Shown piece by piece: positions 1-10,245 of a stretch of DNA of 64,000 nucleotides. How positions within the stretch are numbered: the first letter of the stretch is position 1; each line of letters opens with the position of its first letter. The translations under genes and the position numbers were made by a program. Origin of the DNA: Ornithodoros turicata (taxonomy: Eukaryota; Arthropoda; Arachnida; Ixodida; Argasidae); assembly GCF_037126465.1 (NCBI RefSeq), contig NW_026999318.1:1894447-1958446 (forward strand). Reading direction: 5' to 3'. The notes beneath the pieces are model-generated. The model ran no database searches. It saw only the letters and a program-made list of their open reading frames with translations, and was not told where the DNA came from.

Positions 1-202
1 TCTTTTTCGCCAGTCTGTCCGCCGCTATGATGCGGTCGAGCGTCTTCATCTTGTCCTGACACATTTCTTGACGCGCTTGCAACCATTCCAGGCGGTGGAC
101 TTGAAAGACTTCCTCCACGATGCCGCGAATAAATTCGCGAAGTTCTTCGTTTTTTGTCTTTTCCTTGCGACGACGAGAAGCGCAGGAGAATAAACCACAC
201 AT
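1..202 (-). CDS. N-terminal exon of an unrecognised protein, runs off the left edge
   Basis: Read on the minus strand, an ATG at 202-200 opens a frame that has no stop for 67 codons down to base 1, so the gene continues outside the window. The peptide starts MCGLFSCASRRRKEKTKNEE and continues as a strongly charged, probably helical stretch with motifs such as EEVFQVHRLEWLQARQE and KTLDRIIAADRLAKK. It is Lys/Arg/Glu rich, has no signal peptide or membrane segment, and could form a coiled coil. I do not recognise the family. The start is supported by a TATA-like box about 55 bases upstream and a CpG-rich promoter. It could instead be the gag-like start of a mobile element, since this window is full of them. 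Confidence 0.45.
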   Translation of the reverse strand, partial: MCGLFSCASRRRKEKTKNEELREFIRGIVEEVFQVHRLEWLQARQEMCQDKMKTLDRIIAADRLAKK

Positions 203-620
203 GGCGTTTTTCACGTATCGGTCAGAATGATGACGCAGAGCGCGGTGAGCGCTGCCTTTATAGAGATAAACACGCGCGCAAAGAACGGAGAATGAAAGCG
301 AAACTGAAAAGCCACCCGTCGCCGCTAGGAGCGCGCGCGCAGCAGAGAGCCGAAACCGAAAACACCCGCGGCCGGCGCAGAGGGAGCTAGCAGCGCGCGC
401 GCGCATGCGCGGAAGGGTGGAGCAGAGGGCGCGCGCGCATCCATAGCAGCCGCTGCGCGTCGCCTCTCTCAGTTTCTCTCGGACCGTCGCGGAAGACGGA
501 CGTGCGCTCCGCGCGCTCGCTCAGTTTCTGGCTGCCTCTCGTAGAGAGCAGACGTGTGTGTTCTCCGCGCTCGCTCAGTTTCTGCCTGGAAGTTGCCGCG
601 GGGGAAAAGGTGAGTGATTT
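200..620. promoter_or_regulatory. CpG-rich promoter region, probably divergent
   Basis: This stretch is far richer in G+C and CpG than the rest of the window, with runs of alternating CG around 396-410 and 428-440. On the minus strand a TATAAAGG box (255-262) lies about 55 bases upstream of the ATG at 202. On the plus strand the string TCAGTTTCT occurs at 469, 521 and 575, each in a CTC-rich context. TCAGT is the arthropod initiator consensus, so these could be plus-strand start sites. A good 5' splice site (AAG then GTGAGT) follows at 608-616. A bidirectional promoter is inferred; only the motifs are seen. Confidence 0.4.
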
Positions 621-1073
621 GACGCGCTCCTTTTCTCGTATGTTTGCCGTGTTTAGCGGTGACCGCGCTCGTGCTAAGCCTTTTCTCGCATGTTTAGACT
701 TGTTTTGCGGTGTCCAAGCCTGTTGACGCATGTTTAGCGATGTGTTGTTCCCGCCTTGTGTTAGCTGCGTAGTGTTGAGGTTATGCCCAAGCGCGCTCCT
801 TTTCTCGTATGTTTGCCGTGTTTAGCGGTGACCGCGCTCGTGTTAAGCCTTTTCTCGCATGTTTAGCGATGTGTGGTTCCCGCCTTGTGTTAGCTGCGTA
901 GTGTTGTGGTTAGGCCTAAGCGATCGTCCCCCCGTAAGCCTTTTTCCCCCGATGTGTACTGTTTTCTGTTTAGCAGTAGCGGTTAGACCTTTTCTCTCGC
1001 ATGCCTAGACTTGTTTAGCAGTGCTGTCATTTTTACCTGCCGCTGGTATCTTGTTCTCTGTCTCTCTCCTCTA
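610..1073 (+). other. Candidate intron of a plus-strand non-coding transcript
   Basis: A donor (GGTGAGTG at about 609-616) and a pyrimidine-rich acceptor (CTCTCTCCTCTAG ending at about 1074) bracket this interval. The following sequence offers only a very short ORF, then an AATAAA at about 1215. If transcribed, the product would be a spliced non-coding RNA or the 5' UTR of a gene disrupted by later insertions. The interval contains the tandem duplication listed separately. Confidence 0.25.
624..905 (+). repeat. Imperfect tandem duplication, about 169-bp period
   Basis: The block beginning GCGCTCCTTTTCTCGTATG at 624 recurs at 793 and continues in register through GTGTTAGCTGCGTAGTGTTG. The second copy lacks about 39 bases present in the first (around 692-731), which are themselves a partial internal repeat of the CGCATGTTTAG motif. 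No coding capacity is apparent. Confidence 0.7.
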
Positions 1074-1280
1074 GAGCTATTATGGTGGCGCCATCTGGTG
1101 TGATGCCTTGCAACTAAGTGGCCACCTGTCGTCGATCTCTGCAACTACCCGACGTCAACAAGCACTGGTCACCCCGGAGCCGTTTCTTCGCCGCGGCATC
1201 GTTGATTTTCGAATAAATTGTTTCTCTCCACTCTATTTCTATCTTTTCATTTTATTTTCTACCTATTTTTTTATTTTTAT

Positions 1281-1448
1281 CAGCTCAAGTAGCCGGCAAC
1301 TCACATCTTCGTCTGGACGTGTCTTAGATGATCCCCAATTAGTGTAATGACTCTCTGGAGGGTCCTGATTAATGTGGGGGGTCCCAATTAGCTCTAATTG
1401 CTAATTAATGGCGTCCAGGCGAAGATGTGACTTGCCGGCTTCTTGAGC
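1281..1448. repeat. Palindromic MITE-like element interrupting the gag region
   Basis: The 38-bp arm at 1281-1318 (starting AGCTCAAGTAGCCGGCAACT) is the reverse complement of 1411-1448 with about three mismatches. The roughly 90-bp spacer is AT-rich, with repeated AATTAG/CTAATT strings. The right end abuts the first open codons of the Gag-protease frame, so insertion of this element probably cut off the rest of gag. No clear target duplication is seen. Confidence 0.6.
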
Positions 1449-2202
1449 TGATCCCATACTACTACCCAAGAGGGAAAGAAAGGCAGCGGCAGAAAAGACT
1501 GATGACCAGGCTGACAAGGACAGGTCAGAGATTGTCAAAGAGGGTTCAACAAACCAGAAGCCAAGCCAAGCGACAAGCAAGAAGGAGAAACGGAGTTGCT
1601 TCCGGTGCGGTGAGGTGGGGCATCTCATAAACCGCTGTCCACGACCGCCGAGCCCGCGTGACAGTGAACCTCTCCCGGAACAGCGAGTGACGTGTGTGTT
1701 GGTGTCTGAAGAGGAAGGCACCACGCAAGCTTTCCAGAGGACGGGCGTGGGGGATCCGGAAGAAGTGAGCTCCCAACTCAACGTGTGCGGCCTCACCTGT
1801 GAGGTGTCAACACCTGTGAACGAACTGTCTGGACTTTATGACATCAACACAAGACCGGACAGGTTGCCCATGAACGACCTACACCACCGGCCAGTGATAG
1901 AACTGACGGTTGGGGAGAAAGTGGCACGTGCGCTGTTGGACAGTGGATCAGATGCGAACCTCGTATCCGTACAGTTTTTGCGGAATGCCAGCGGAAAGGT
2001 CAACACTCGTAGGGGCAGCATTGGACGACTCGAACTGTACCAACATGACAACAGTAACCTGACTACTATTGGTGGATTAGACATCGAGGTCACATGGAGA
2101 GATCAAACAGAGTGGATACCCTTCCAGGTGGTACCGGTACAAGCTACAGATTTCGTACTAGGAGCGTCATTTTTGGTACGCCACCGTCTGCTGACGGACT
2201 AG
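1447..2202 (+). pseudogene. Gag C-terminus plus aspartic protease, N-terminally truncated
   Basis: The frame is open from 1447 (after a TGA at 1444) to a TAG at 2200-2202. It carries a CCHC zinc knuckle (CFRCGEVGHLINRC, from 1597), which binds nucleic acid in Gag nucleocapsid proteins. A retropepsin domain follows, with the catalytic triad seen as LLDSGSDANL near 1930-1960; two such chains dimerise to cleave the polyprotein. Matrix and capsid are absent and no convincing ATG exists at the beginning, so this is a truncated remainder. The terminating TAG is in the same frame as the downstream RT region, so protease and RT are separated by only one stop codon. Confidence 0.85.
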
Positions 2203-4983
2203 CGGGATCAAGTGACGTCGTTTGCTCAGACGGATGATATGATGTACGTTAACAACCTCGTTGGTGACAGCGTTGCATCAAAATGGGTGGACAGATTCCC
2301 AAGTGTATTTTCAGACAGGATTGGGAAGACGGGAGATCCTAGAGACCAGTGCAAGTTGCACATGTCCGAGGGCCCGCCGATACGCATCTACCGCAGAAAC
2401 CTCCCGGCAGCGTGGCAAAAGGAGATACAAGAAACTGTGGAGAAGATGGAGGCGGCGGGAATTATTCGGCGAAGTACAAGCGCCTGGTGCTCTCCCCTGC
2501 AGCCTGTCAGAAAAGCAGACGGCAGCGTTAGGATCTGTGTGGACTATCGCAAGTTAAATAAGCGAGAACTCGGAAATGCCGCACCGTTGCGCGATATGCG
2601 GGAGATACTGAGGAGCTTTGCGGGTTCCACAGTGTACACAACCCTGGATCTACGCCACGGCTATTGGCAAGTTCCAATGAGCGAGGAAAGCATTCCATAC
2701 ACGGCATTCCAGGGCCCGAACAGCCTTTACGAATTCACAAGGATGCCCTTTGGGTTGAAGTGTGCTCCCGGTGTATTTCAGGGCATAATGGAAAGAATTC
2801 TGACGGGACTGGTTGGGCGCACATGCTGGGTGTATTTGGATGATATCATCATCTTTGCAAGCGGAAGAGAAGAACTAGAGCAAAGGCTCACCGAAGTGCT
2901 GGAACGACTGGAGCAAAGTGGCCTTACTTGCAACCTGGAAAAGTGTCAGTTCTTCCGTGACGAACTAAAGTTCCTAGGGTGCGTCATATCAGCAAAATGT
3001 GTGGAGATCGATCCGGCAAAATGTGCGGCTATACAGGAATATCCACGGCCACGTAACAAGCGGGAACTGAGAAGATTCCTTGGAATGGTAAACTGGAATC
3101 GCCAACACCTCGAACACGCGTCGTCAATAGCAGAGCCTCTTGCGAGGGCAACTTCACGCAAGAAAAAATGGGAATGGAGTGAAGAAATGGAGGACGCATT
3201 CACTAAGCTGAAAGAGGAGATGGCTCGTGCTCCTGCACTAAGGTTACCTGATTTCAGCAAACCATTCATTTTGGCTACTGACGCAAGCGCTGTAGGAGTT
3301 GGGGCTGTTTTATTGCAGACCGATGACACTGGGTTCGAACACCCACTGGAGTTTATGAGCGCTACTCTGACGGAGGCACAACAGAGGTACACAGTCATGG
3401 AAAGAGAGTGCCTTGCGGTTGTGAGTGCCGTGGACAAGTTCCGGCAATATCTGCTTGGACGGCAGTTTACCGTCCGTACGGACTGTAGTGCATTAGTTTG
3501 GCTACAGGACAACAAATGCAAATCGGCACGCCTGGCCCGGTGGGCACTCACCTTACAGGAGTACGACTACACTATGGAGAAGATCAGGGGAAGTGACAAC
3601 TGCTGTGCGGACGCTTTGTCGCGCCACCCTACAGGTGACCTAGTCTCACCTTTGGTTGACAACGGTGAAGAGAACCGCAGCGAGTGGGACTCGGAAATGG
3701 AAAGCTCCAATGAAGCCATCCTAAGAGTGAGCTCCCTTGATGTCAGTGCCGAATGGGCTTTGGATCAGGAAAATAGCCCTTGGATCGCGGAATACCGCCA
3801 GCAACATTCTGAACAGTGTCAGAAGCTCGGGACCCTCTGGTATCAGTCGATAGAAAACGATGGTGGTAGCCATATGCGCCTGATGGTCCCAGAAGTACGA
3901 ATACGCGAAGTCCTACGCGAATGCCATGATGCTGAAACCGCGGGACACGGCGGTGTCAAACGCACGTACCACCGGGTATCCGAAGAGTTCACCTGGCCTG
4001 GATTGCGAGGCATGGTGAGAGATTATGTGGCATCCTGTGTAATATGCCAAACAACAAAAGCAACAAACACCAAGCCTGCTGGCGTAATGGCTATCCGAGA
4101 ACCTCATGGGCCGAACTATCGACTAAGTGTGGACCTCATGAGACCATACCCGTTGACAGCGGGAAGAAAAAGATGGATTCTCACGATTCAGGACACTTTC
4201 ACGAAGTTTTTGTGGGCTACCGCATTGTCGGAAGCTACCGTGGAAAAGGTTGTGGAGCGACTAAGTTATCTTTTCTACGAGATAGGGGCTCCAAGGATCA
4301 TTATCACAGACAACGGCCCACAGTTTCGGGCAAAGAAATTTGGAGAGCTCCTAGAGCTATGGGGAATAGAGCTTCAGCATTCCCCTGCATACAGCCCACA
4401 CTGCAATCCCGTGGAGCGAGCAAACCGCAACGTGAAGTCATATTTGATGGTGTACCTAGAAGAAAAGCACAAAGACTGGGACACGAAGTTGCCGGCACTC
4501 TGTTACGCTATCAACACCTCGCTGAACGAGTCAGTTGGGTATACAGCCATGGAACTTCAGTACGGACGGCGCGTCAGAACGCCCTTGGCCTCACGGTTAC
4601 AAAGTGAAGATACTTCAGAGGTGCCAGCTGTTGAGGAACAACTTCAGCACTTCCGACTCCTTTGGAAAAGGGCGAGTGAAAATCAGAACCAAGCAAGTAC
4701 TCGCCAAAAGAAGAACTATGACAAGTCACGACAGGAGGTAACATACGAACCTGGGGAATTAGTCTGGATACAGACGACGACTCTGTCAGATGCTAGAGAG
4801 GGCATTGTTGGAAAGTTTGCACCAAGGTGGAGAGGACCTGCCCAGGTCATTGAACAACGTGGACACAACCTCTATGAAGTGGCTGAACGTGACGGCAAGC
4901 AGTCAGTTCAACATATCAGCCGGCTGAAACGCGCAACGCTGCGAACAGCAGAGGTTGAAGAGGAAGTTGGACATTCCTTGTAG
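2203..4983 (+). CDS. pol: Gypsy pol: reverse transcriptase, RNase H, integrase
   Basis: The open frame runs about 925 codons with no further interruption. RT comes first, with its catalytic YLDD box at 2833-2844 (context CWVYLDDIIIFA) and the upstream substrate-binding motif RMPFGLKCAPGVFQ. RNase H follows (ATDASAVGVGAVLL, then ERECLAVV and a later ADALSRHP). Integrase shows the HHCC zinc module (CHDAETAGHGGVKRTYHR ... CVICQTTK), the DDE core (DLM..., IITDNGPQF and NPVERANRN) and a GPY-like tail (RWRGPAQVIEQ). These enzymes copy the RNA genome and insert the cDNA. There is no start codon straight after the TAG; pol is normally made as a fusion with Gag-protease, so the frame is taken from 2203. 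Confidence 0.92.
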   Translation, partial: RDQVTSFAQTDDMMYVNNLVGDSVASKWVDRFPSVFSDRIGKTGDPRDQCKLHMSEGPPIRIYRRNLPAAWQKEIQETVEKMEAAGIIRRSTSAWCSPLQPVRKADGSVRICVDYRKLNKRELGNAAPLRDMREILRSFAGSTVYTTLDLRHGYWQVPMSEESIPYTAFQGPNSLYEFTRMPFGLKCAPGVFQGIMERILTGLVGRTCWVYLDDIIIFASGREELEQRLTEVLERLEQSGLTCNLEKCQFFRDELKFLGCVISAKCVEIDPAKCAAIQEYPRPRNKRELRRFLGMVNWNRQHLEHASSIAEPLARATSRKKKWEWSEEMEDAFTKLKEEMARAPALRLPDFSKPFILATDASAVGVGAVLLQTDDTGFEHPLEFMSATLTEAQQRYTVMERECLAVVSAVDKFRQYLLGRQFTVRTDCSALVWLQDNKCKSARLARWALTLQEYDYTMEKIRGSDNCCADALSRHPTGDLVSPLVDNGEENRSEWDSEMESSNEAILRVSSLDVSAEWALDQENSPWIAEYRQQHSEQCQKLGTLWYQSIENDGGSHMRLMVPEVRIREVLRECHDAETAGHGGVKRTYHRVSEEFTWPGLRGMVRDYVASCVICQTTKATNTKPAGVMAIREPHGPNYRLSVDLMRPYPLTAGRKRWILTIQDTFTKFLWATALSEATVEKVVERLSYLFYEIGAPRIIITDNGPQFRAKKFGELLELWGIELQHSPAYSPHCNPVERANRNVKSYLMVYLEEKHKDWDTKLPALCYAINTSLNESVGYTAMELQYGRRVRTPLASRLQSEDTSEVPAVEEQLQHFRLLWKRASENQNQASTRQKKNYDKSRQEVTYEPGELVWIQTTTLSDAREGIVGKFAPRWRGPAQVIEQRGHNLYEVAERDGKQSVQHISRLKRATLRTAEVEEEVGHSL

Positions 4984-5235
4984 TTCTTCATGTCGCGCTG
5001 ACAAGTGTGCCCAGGTGTGATTGCTGAGCAACTTTTGAGTGTGTGGTTGTGTTTATTTGGCGGACCACGGAACGCTTTCGGAACCGTGTCCCGCTTTGGG
5101 GTGGGCGAATGTAGCGAAAGTAGCAGTTTATCCGAGCAGTCACCGCTTAGGGGTGGGCGCCTGTACGGGCGCTTTGCCTGCACAGAACGATGGGGCGCCA
5201 GCGAGGCGGCGGAGAGAAAGACATGAGGAAGAGAC

Positions 5236-5256
5236 TGGAGGAAGAGGGGGAGAGAA
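5236..5256 (+). promoter_or_regulatory. Polypurine tract (plus-strand primer site)
   Basis: An almost pure purine run (GGAGGAAGAGGGGGAGAGAA) directly precedes the TG that begins the 3' LTR. This is where RNase H leaves the primer for plus-strand DNA synthesis in LTR retrotransposons, and it fixes the LTR boundary at 5257. Confidence 0.8.
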
Positions 5257-5390
5257 TGTAAGATGGCGGCATGACGTGTAACGCGTGTGTGACGGTGTTC
5301 GAGGCTTTTTCTGTGTTTAAACAGTTTACAGGCGTTTATCATATAATAATGTATCCCGGACGTCAATAAATTCATCCGGTGAGCGTTACA
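5257..5390 (+). repeat. 3' LTR, 134 bp
   Basis: The repeat starts TGTAAGATGG and ends GAGCGTTACA, so its termini form the inverted pair TGTAA/TTACA that contains the canonical TG...CA. An AATAAA polyadenylation signal lies near 5365-5370. No second copy is present upstream, so it cannot be confirmed by comparison within the window. At 134 bp it is unusually short for Ty3/Gypsy. Confidence 0.75.
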
Positions 5391-6920
5391 ACTTGTTGCT
5401 CTGAAGTTTTGCGTGCCATATCTTCGCTGCGCAATACATCTGTTGGATATGATAACATATCTGTGTTGAACCTTAAACTTGTCAAAACTTTAATCTCCCC
5501 TGTTCTGGCACACATTATTAATCTTGCTTTTCAACAGGGCAGATTTCCCGCGGCACTTAAATGGGCAATTGTTGTGCCTATCTATAAAAGGAGGAATGTC
5601 TCTTATATTAAAAACTACAGGTCAATATCTATCCTACCTGCTGTTAGTAAAGTCCTTGAAAGGCTAATTCATGACCGCTTAATGAGTTATCTTCAATCCT
5701 TCAACATTCTGTACGCTAAACAATTCGGGCTCCGCAGCGGTTTGTCGACTGTGAGTGCTCTCATAAATTTCGTCGAACGTATCAAGCAATCAATTGACTC
5801 TAGCGGCGTTGCTTTATCTGTATTTGTTGACTTTTCCAAAGCTTTTGATTGCGTGAATCACAGAACCCTTTTGTCGAAACTTACCAGCTATGGAGTATGT
5901 GGACCCGCCCATGACCATCTACGTAGTTATCTTGCTGACCGCACACAAGTTGTCAGATATGATGGCGCACTATCGCCTGCTACGATACTCAACGTCGGTG
6001 TTCCTCAGGGATCTATTTTAGGGCCTCTGCTTTTCTTAACATAGATAAATGACCTTCCTAATCATATCGTACATTCCGGTGTGTTCTTGTACGCTGATGA
6101 TATTACCTTACTTATCACAGGCCAGAATACAGAAGAACTGATGGATAGACTACAGGTTGATTTAGATAGTTTGGAACAATGGTGTGGCAGCAATCATTTC
6201 AAGTTAAACTCTGATAAAACTGTTTGTATGCTATTTCATTCCCCGCAGCGTCGCGTAACTCTCCCGTCCCGACTATCTATCACCAGTACGCTATTTAGTT
6301 TTAGTAATGAAGCAAAATTTCTTGGTGTTGTGCTCGATAAGCACCTCCGCTTTCAGTCGCATATTAGACATATCTCTAACAAAATTTCTTATGGCATTAG
6401 TGCACTTGTCAGGACACGACAATGCTTTCCTCGTTCAGTGCTCCTAAGCTTATATTTTTCTTTTGTCCATTCTCATATCGCTTACTGTGCCCCACTCTGG
6501 GGCCTTACTTATAATTCTCACTTACGGGCACTGCAGGTGTTGCAGAATCGTGCTATAAAATTTATATTTAGTTTACCATATCAGTTCCCTGTTTCTCCTG
6601 TGATGATTAATTACAGAATATTAAGTATTCAGCAAGTAATTTCCCATAACGTCCTACTCATCGCGCGGTCGTATATTACCGGCTGTTTAGAATCAGAAAC
6701 GCTTAGTTATAACCATTTGAAGGTAAAACGTCAAAGCAGGGCTGGAGCGGAGGGTCTGCCCAATCTACCACTAACAAACACTAATTACGGTAAGCACTCA
6801 TTTCTTTTCCGCAGTGTATGCGAGTGGAATCATTTACCACCTGAAATAAGGAGGATTGCTATTCCCAGAGCGTTTAAACTCCAAACTAAAAACTTCTTGC
6901 TATCTTCTTTACCTATGTAA
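5391..6920 (+). pseudogene. LINE reverse transcriptase with one premature stop
   Basis: The RT fingers and palm are recognisable: KNYRSISILPAVSKVLERL, FVDFSKAFDCVNHRTLLSKL, VPQGSILGPLLF and the catalytic YADD at 6090-6101. The thumb region follows (FLGVVLDKHLRFQSHI ... HSHIAYCAPLWG). A single TAG at 6042-6044 interrupts the frame between the VPQGS motif and YADD; the two halves are otherwise in the same frame with no indel. The copy is therefore young but inactive. It lacks the endonuclease because the 5' end is gone. Confidence 0.88.
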
Positions 6921-7187
6921 TGAGTTGTTATACGGATCGCTTTTTTGTTTAGCTGTGTTACTGCTACTGTTAGTGTCTTCTTTCCAATTTTTAGAAGCCT
7001 TCTAGAAGTGGGATGCCGAATTAATGTATGTTAATGCTTGGTGAACTGTCTTTGATGGATTTGTTAATCACTATGCAGAACCCTTTAACAGGGATTTTGT
7101 TTCATACTGGGTTCTCCACCTGTATGTGAACTTGTATGTACTTTCTAATAGAGATGACTAATAAATAAATAAATAAATAAATAAAAC
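5391..7187 (+). mobile_element. 5'-truncated LINE (non-LTR retrotransposon)
   Basis: RT coding sequence begins immediately after the last base of the LTR and is followed by about 240 bp of 3' UTR, ending in a (TAAA)n tail at 7159-7187. The endonuclease and ORF1 are missing. The abrupt junction at 5390/5391 can mean either that the LTR element inserted into this LINE, or that the LINE was truncated exactly there. The protein looks Jockey/CR1-like; the clade needs a tree. Confidence 0.88.
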
Positions 7188-8052
7188 TAGGGAATTTATA
7201 TCTCAAGGTACGTTAGCTTCTCAGAGTATTTAATAAGCACAATGGATTAGGATAATGACTGGCTCCAATTCTGCGATCTTGCATTTACCAGAAAACATTT
7301 CATGAAAGTGAATTGAATTTTAAGTAATTTGCCGTTCAGTGGTTCCTTACACTATCGTACTTACCGCATGGCCGTATGACCTACCTGCGAAAACAAAATT
7401 GCATTGACGGGGCTTTATTATGTGCCACGTTGCAGCTGGAAAGGTTCATCAGATTCTGGAGCGCAGGGTCCCCACGAAGACACACATAGCCGCACAGCTC
7501 AACTTAATGACAGATGTCAACTCATGACAAGTTATATTCCATGTGGATACATTTAGATCTGGTACGTGATAATTTGCGGTGGCGATAACCCCTTCTGGAA
7601 CCTAAATTTTCTGCAGACACCGTCTGTAAAATTGCTGCCGGTTACCCACATATAGACACTTCGTCGCCGATATCGGAGTATACAAGCGTCTGTAAGAGCC
7701 CGATGTACCAGTTTGGGCAACGTTAGCGCGATACAGTTATTTGCTTTATAATAAAGCCAACCAATTACGATTTTGCAAGTGCTCGCTGGGATATGTTACA
7801 GGTCTTACCGTATCCATATCACCATGTACGTGAAATTAACAACAAAAGTTATATAAACAGCTATTTGCCTCATCCAATATATAGTATTTCTACGAGGCCG
7901 AAAAGTCACCCTGGTGACACAATTTAGGCTCTCTTAATATCGTCATCGCCACTAATTAGCCACGTCCGTGCACGGGCGGCTTTGTAGCGCGAGGATACAT
8001 TTGCTGTACAGCCACTTAGCAGCAGCAAGAGAACCATATTTAGAAGGCCGCG
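7188..8052. other. Intergenic, no feature recognised
   Basis: AT-rich sequence with no long ORF, no convincing exon and no internal repeat longer than about 20 bases that I could see. Confidence 0.5.
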
Positions 8053-8430
8053 ATGGGAAATGGGTCAGGATCACTCAGAATGGACGGCGGCATGAAGGAG
8101 CATCTGGTGTCTTCCGAAGCCGTAGGCGAACAGCCAGAAGTCAGCTGTCGCTCAGTGGGAACAAACACCCCTTGTGGAGGGCAAGTAGATGGGGTGATTG
8201 ACATCAACAACGCAGGAAAGAAGAGGCATGACCCTGCGCCAGGTGCGGTAAAAGTACTGCCCACGACACATGCATCACTCCAGCAGCGAGAGATCATGAC
8301 ACCAGTGGCAGTACCATCTGTCAGGATCGTTTCTCCAGAATGCTCGGAGCCTCGGAACGACGGTGGCGACGATAAGCGCATCTTGAACGACAGTCCAGTC
8401 AGGTCGCCGCCCAGATCGCCGCCGTTGCGG
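8053..8430 (+). CDS. Candidate first coding exon (126 codons, phase 0 donor)
   Basis: From ATG 8053 the frame encodes a hydrophilic peptide (MGNGSGSLRMDGGMKEHLVS ... NDSPVRSPPRSPPLR) and meets a consensus-like donor, CGG then GTTAGT, at 8430/8431, leaving phase 0. The composition (Ser, Pro, Asp, Arg; no hydrophobic segment) suits the cytosolic tail of a type II membrane protein. The exon at 12037 starts in phase 0 with a membrane anchor, so the two would join cleanly. The M13 exon at 21220 also starts in phase 0 and is an alternative partner. No family is recognised; the exon is a prediction. Confidence 0.35.
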
Positions 8431-9012
8431 GTTAGTCGATGTTTCAAAATCACTGTGTCGTCCCAAAATAGATGACGTGGTTAAATGCCAAATGCTACAT
8501 GGTAAAGGACGTGTCTCGCCACTGAATACATTTTTAGAGTTCTCGAGATATTAGAGGTGTACGAAAATTACTTGGTTACGTTACCACAACGAGACGTATT
8601 TGCAACTGCGCAATATATGTATACCTCTATTCCCACAAAGAGACATTTGCCACATAACCAAGATTTTTGTTAGTTTAATCAAGTAATGAAATTAATGCAT
8701 AAAGCAGTGTACCACAAGGATGACATCCCCACAGGAATGTTAGTTAATCTGTTCCACCAGATATGTCACGACTGAATTTTTAGCGTGCACTAGAGCTCTT
8801 TACTTTGGCTTATGGCTTTTTTTAACAAATGGAAATAGACATCAGATAACAGATGATTTTACCAGAAAGTTGAGAAAATCACGGACGAAATCAAACAAAA
8901 ATCAACATCGTATAACGTGCCAAACGTATAAATATTAAATTTTATCGCCCGTTTCTTCAAAGCGATTCGTCATCTTTGCTGAGGACCTTCTGACCTAACC
9001 CGACTCTGACCC

Positions 9013-9036
9013 GGGGGGGGGGGGGGGGGGGGGGGG
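9013..9036 (+). repeat. Poly-G tract, 24 bases
   Basis: An uninterrupted run of 24 G follows CCC. Such a tract can form a G-quadruplex, but its exact length is also prone to sequencing or assembly error. Confidence 0.8.
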
Positions 9037-9814
9037 CGACCCGCAGACTCTCCCCAATCTGTAGAACCTAACCTGGACTAACTTCACTAAAGTGAGGTGA
9101 TTTAGCCCATTTCAACGACCCTAGCTCTCGCAAGATGGCAAGTTTCGAATCCGTTAGGCTTAGCGCTCCCGTGTTTCGCCTGTGCTAGAAGTACATCAGA
9201 TGGGGTAGTTGAAATGGATATAAAAAGCTTCTAGACCGGACATTCTTGTAATTCTTCTTTTTTATATTCTTTATATAGTCTTCTTTCACTTCAGTACATT
9301 GTTTCGCTTCTGAACACTCCGGGTAATTAAAAACAGCCATAAGCCAGTCTACGGAACTACGCCCTTTACTTTAAATACGGCACTGTATTTACTACCGCTA
9401 ATGGAGGATGAGGCAAGCCAATAATTCCTGGTTCGTTTCTACTTACTTCTTTACTACTTATTACTTGCTTACTTTAAATACGGTCCTGTATTCAATACTG
9501 TGATGGGTGATGAGACAAGCGTATATTTCACGAAATAGCGGGGGGGGGGGAGGAAGAGACCTCGAGCAGGAGGGAGTGCATGGCGAGTCGCGCAAGGGAT
9601 TGCGGTGCAGCATGTTCTACTCTGGCGCGGAGCGCGCCCACCACCTGCCGATATACGCTATTCCGAGCCATACGCGCTTTTGCGACCGAGAATAAACGCT
9701 CAGCGACACGCGTACGGCAGTCAACGTCGTTGCGCTCGCTCGCACGTCTGTGTCACGCGGTATATTATAACCCAGCCATAATTCGTCTCTAATACCCTAG
9801 TCAGACGGCAAACT

Positions 9815-10055
9815 TAAAGGTGCACTGAAGTAACCCCAGTTTCTTTTTTTTTATTTCACTGCGTGGTGTCCTGCAACGAATAAAATGAGCTCCTGCGAAA
9901 GAACGATGCGTGCAGGTGTCCTACAGAGAGCGCGCTAGGCCCTCTGTTCCGTAGACCTTTCAAAAATCCTCCTCTCCTCGTGAAGAGAGCGCATCGCAGA
10001 ACGAAAGGATGACGTGACGCAACATGGTCCCCGGCACGTTTGCTACTCCTTTAAG
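9815..10055. repeat. Dispersed repeat, copy 1
   Basis: The segment around TGCAACGAATAAAATGAGCT and the following GAGAGCGCATCGC block is shared with 46213-46400 in the same orientation at obvious but diverged identity. The ends show a short inverted CTTAAAGG/CCTTTAAG pair, suggesting a small TIR element. Confidence 0.55.
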
Positions 10056-10245
10056 GCCGTAAACGGAACGGTCCTAACCTCTCCGGTAGCCCAATCATCA
10101 TATCGGATGAGTCGATATCTCCCTTTATTTGTTGAAACCGGGAAACGTAAGCCTTTTTGTGACAACGTACGCCTCCCAGCCTGTTTGCCGTCTAAGTTAG
10201 TTATTAGTCGATAATATAGATAGGGCGCAGACTAATTGGTGCATG

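Larger units (their letters stand above)
1447..5390 (+). mobile_element. Ty3/Gypsy LTR retrotransposon, 5' deleted
   Basis: The element carries Gag zinc knuckle, protease, reverse transcriptase, RNase H and integrase in the order typical of Ty3/Gypsy (Metaviridae-type retrotransposons). It ends in a polypurine tract and a short 3' LTR. The 5' LTR, primer-binding site and most of gag are missing: nothing matching the LTR occurs in 1-1446. There is no envelope ORF after integrase. A very short LTR together with a GPY-like integrase tail suggests the mag-like branch, but that placement is inference. The copy cannot be autonomous because it lacks its 5' LTR. Confidence 0.9.
8480..10245. other. 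Intergenic with G-homopolymer and a dispersed repeat
   Basis: No gene is seen. The stretch holds a run of 24 G at 9013-9036, a second shorter G run near 9540, and a repeat at about 9815-10055 that recurs near 46213-46400. Confidence 0.5.

Noticed and set aside
154..731. ORFs on both strands in the CpG-rich region
   Set aside because: High G+C removes stops from all frames; the peptides are Arg-rich with no domain, and the real minus-strand frame starts at 202.
9013..9036. Regulatory G-quadruplex promoter
   Set aside because: Only a homopolymer, with no gene start nearby; possibly an assembly artefact.
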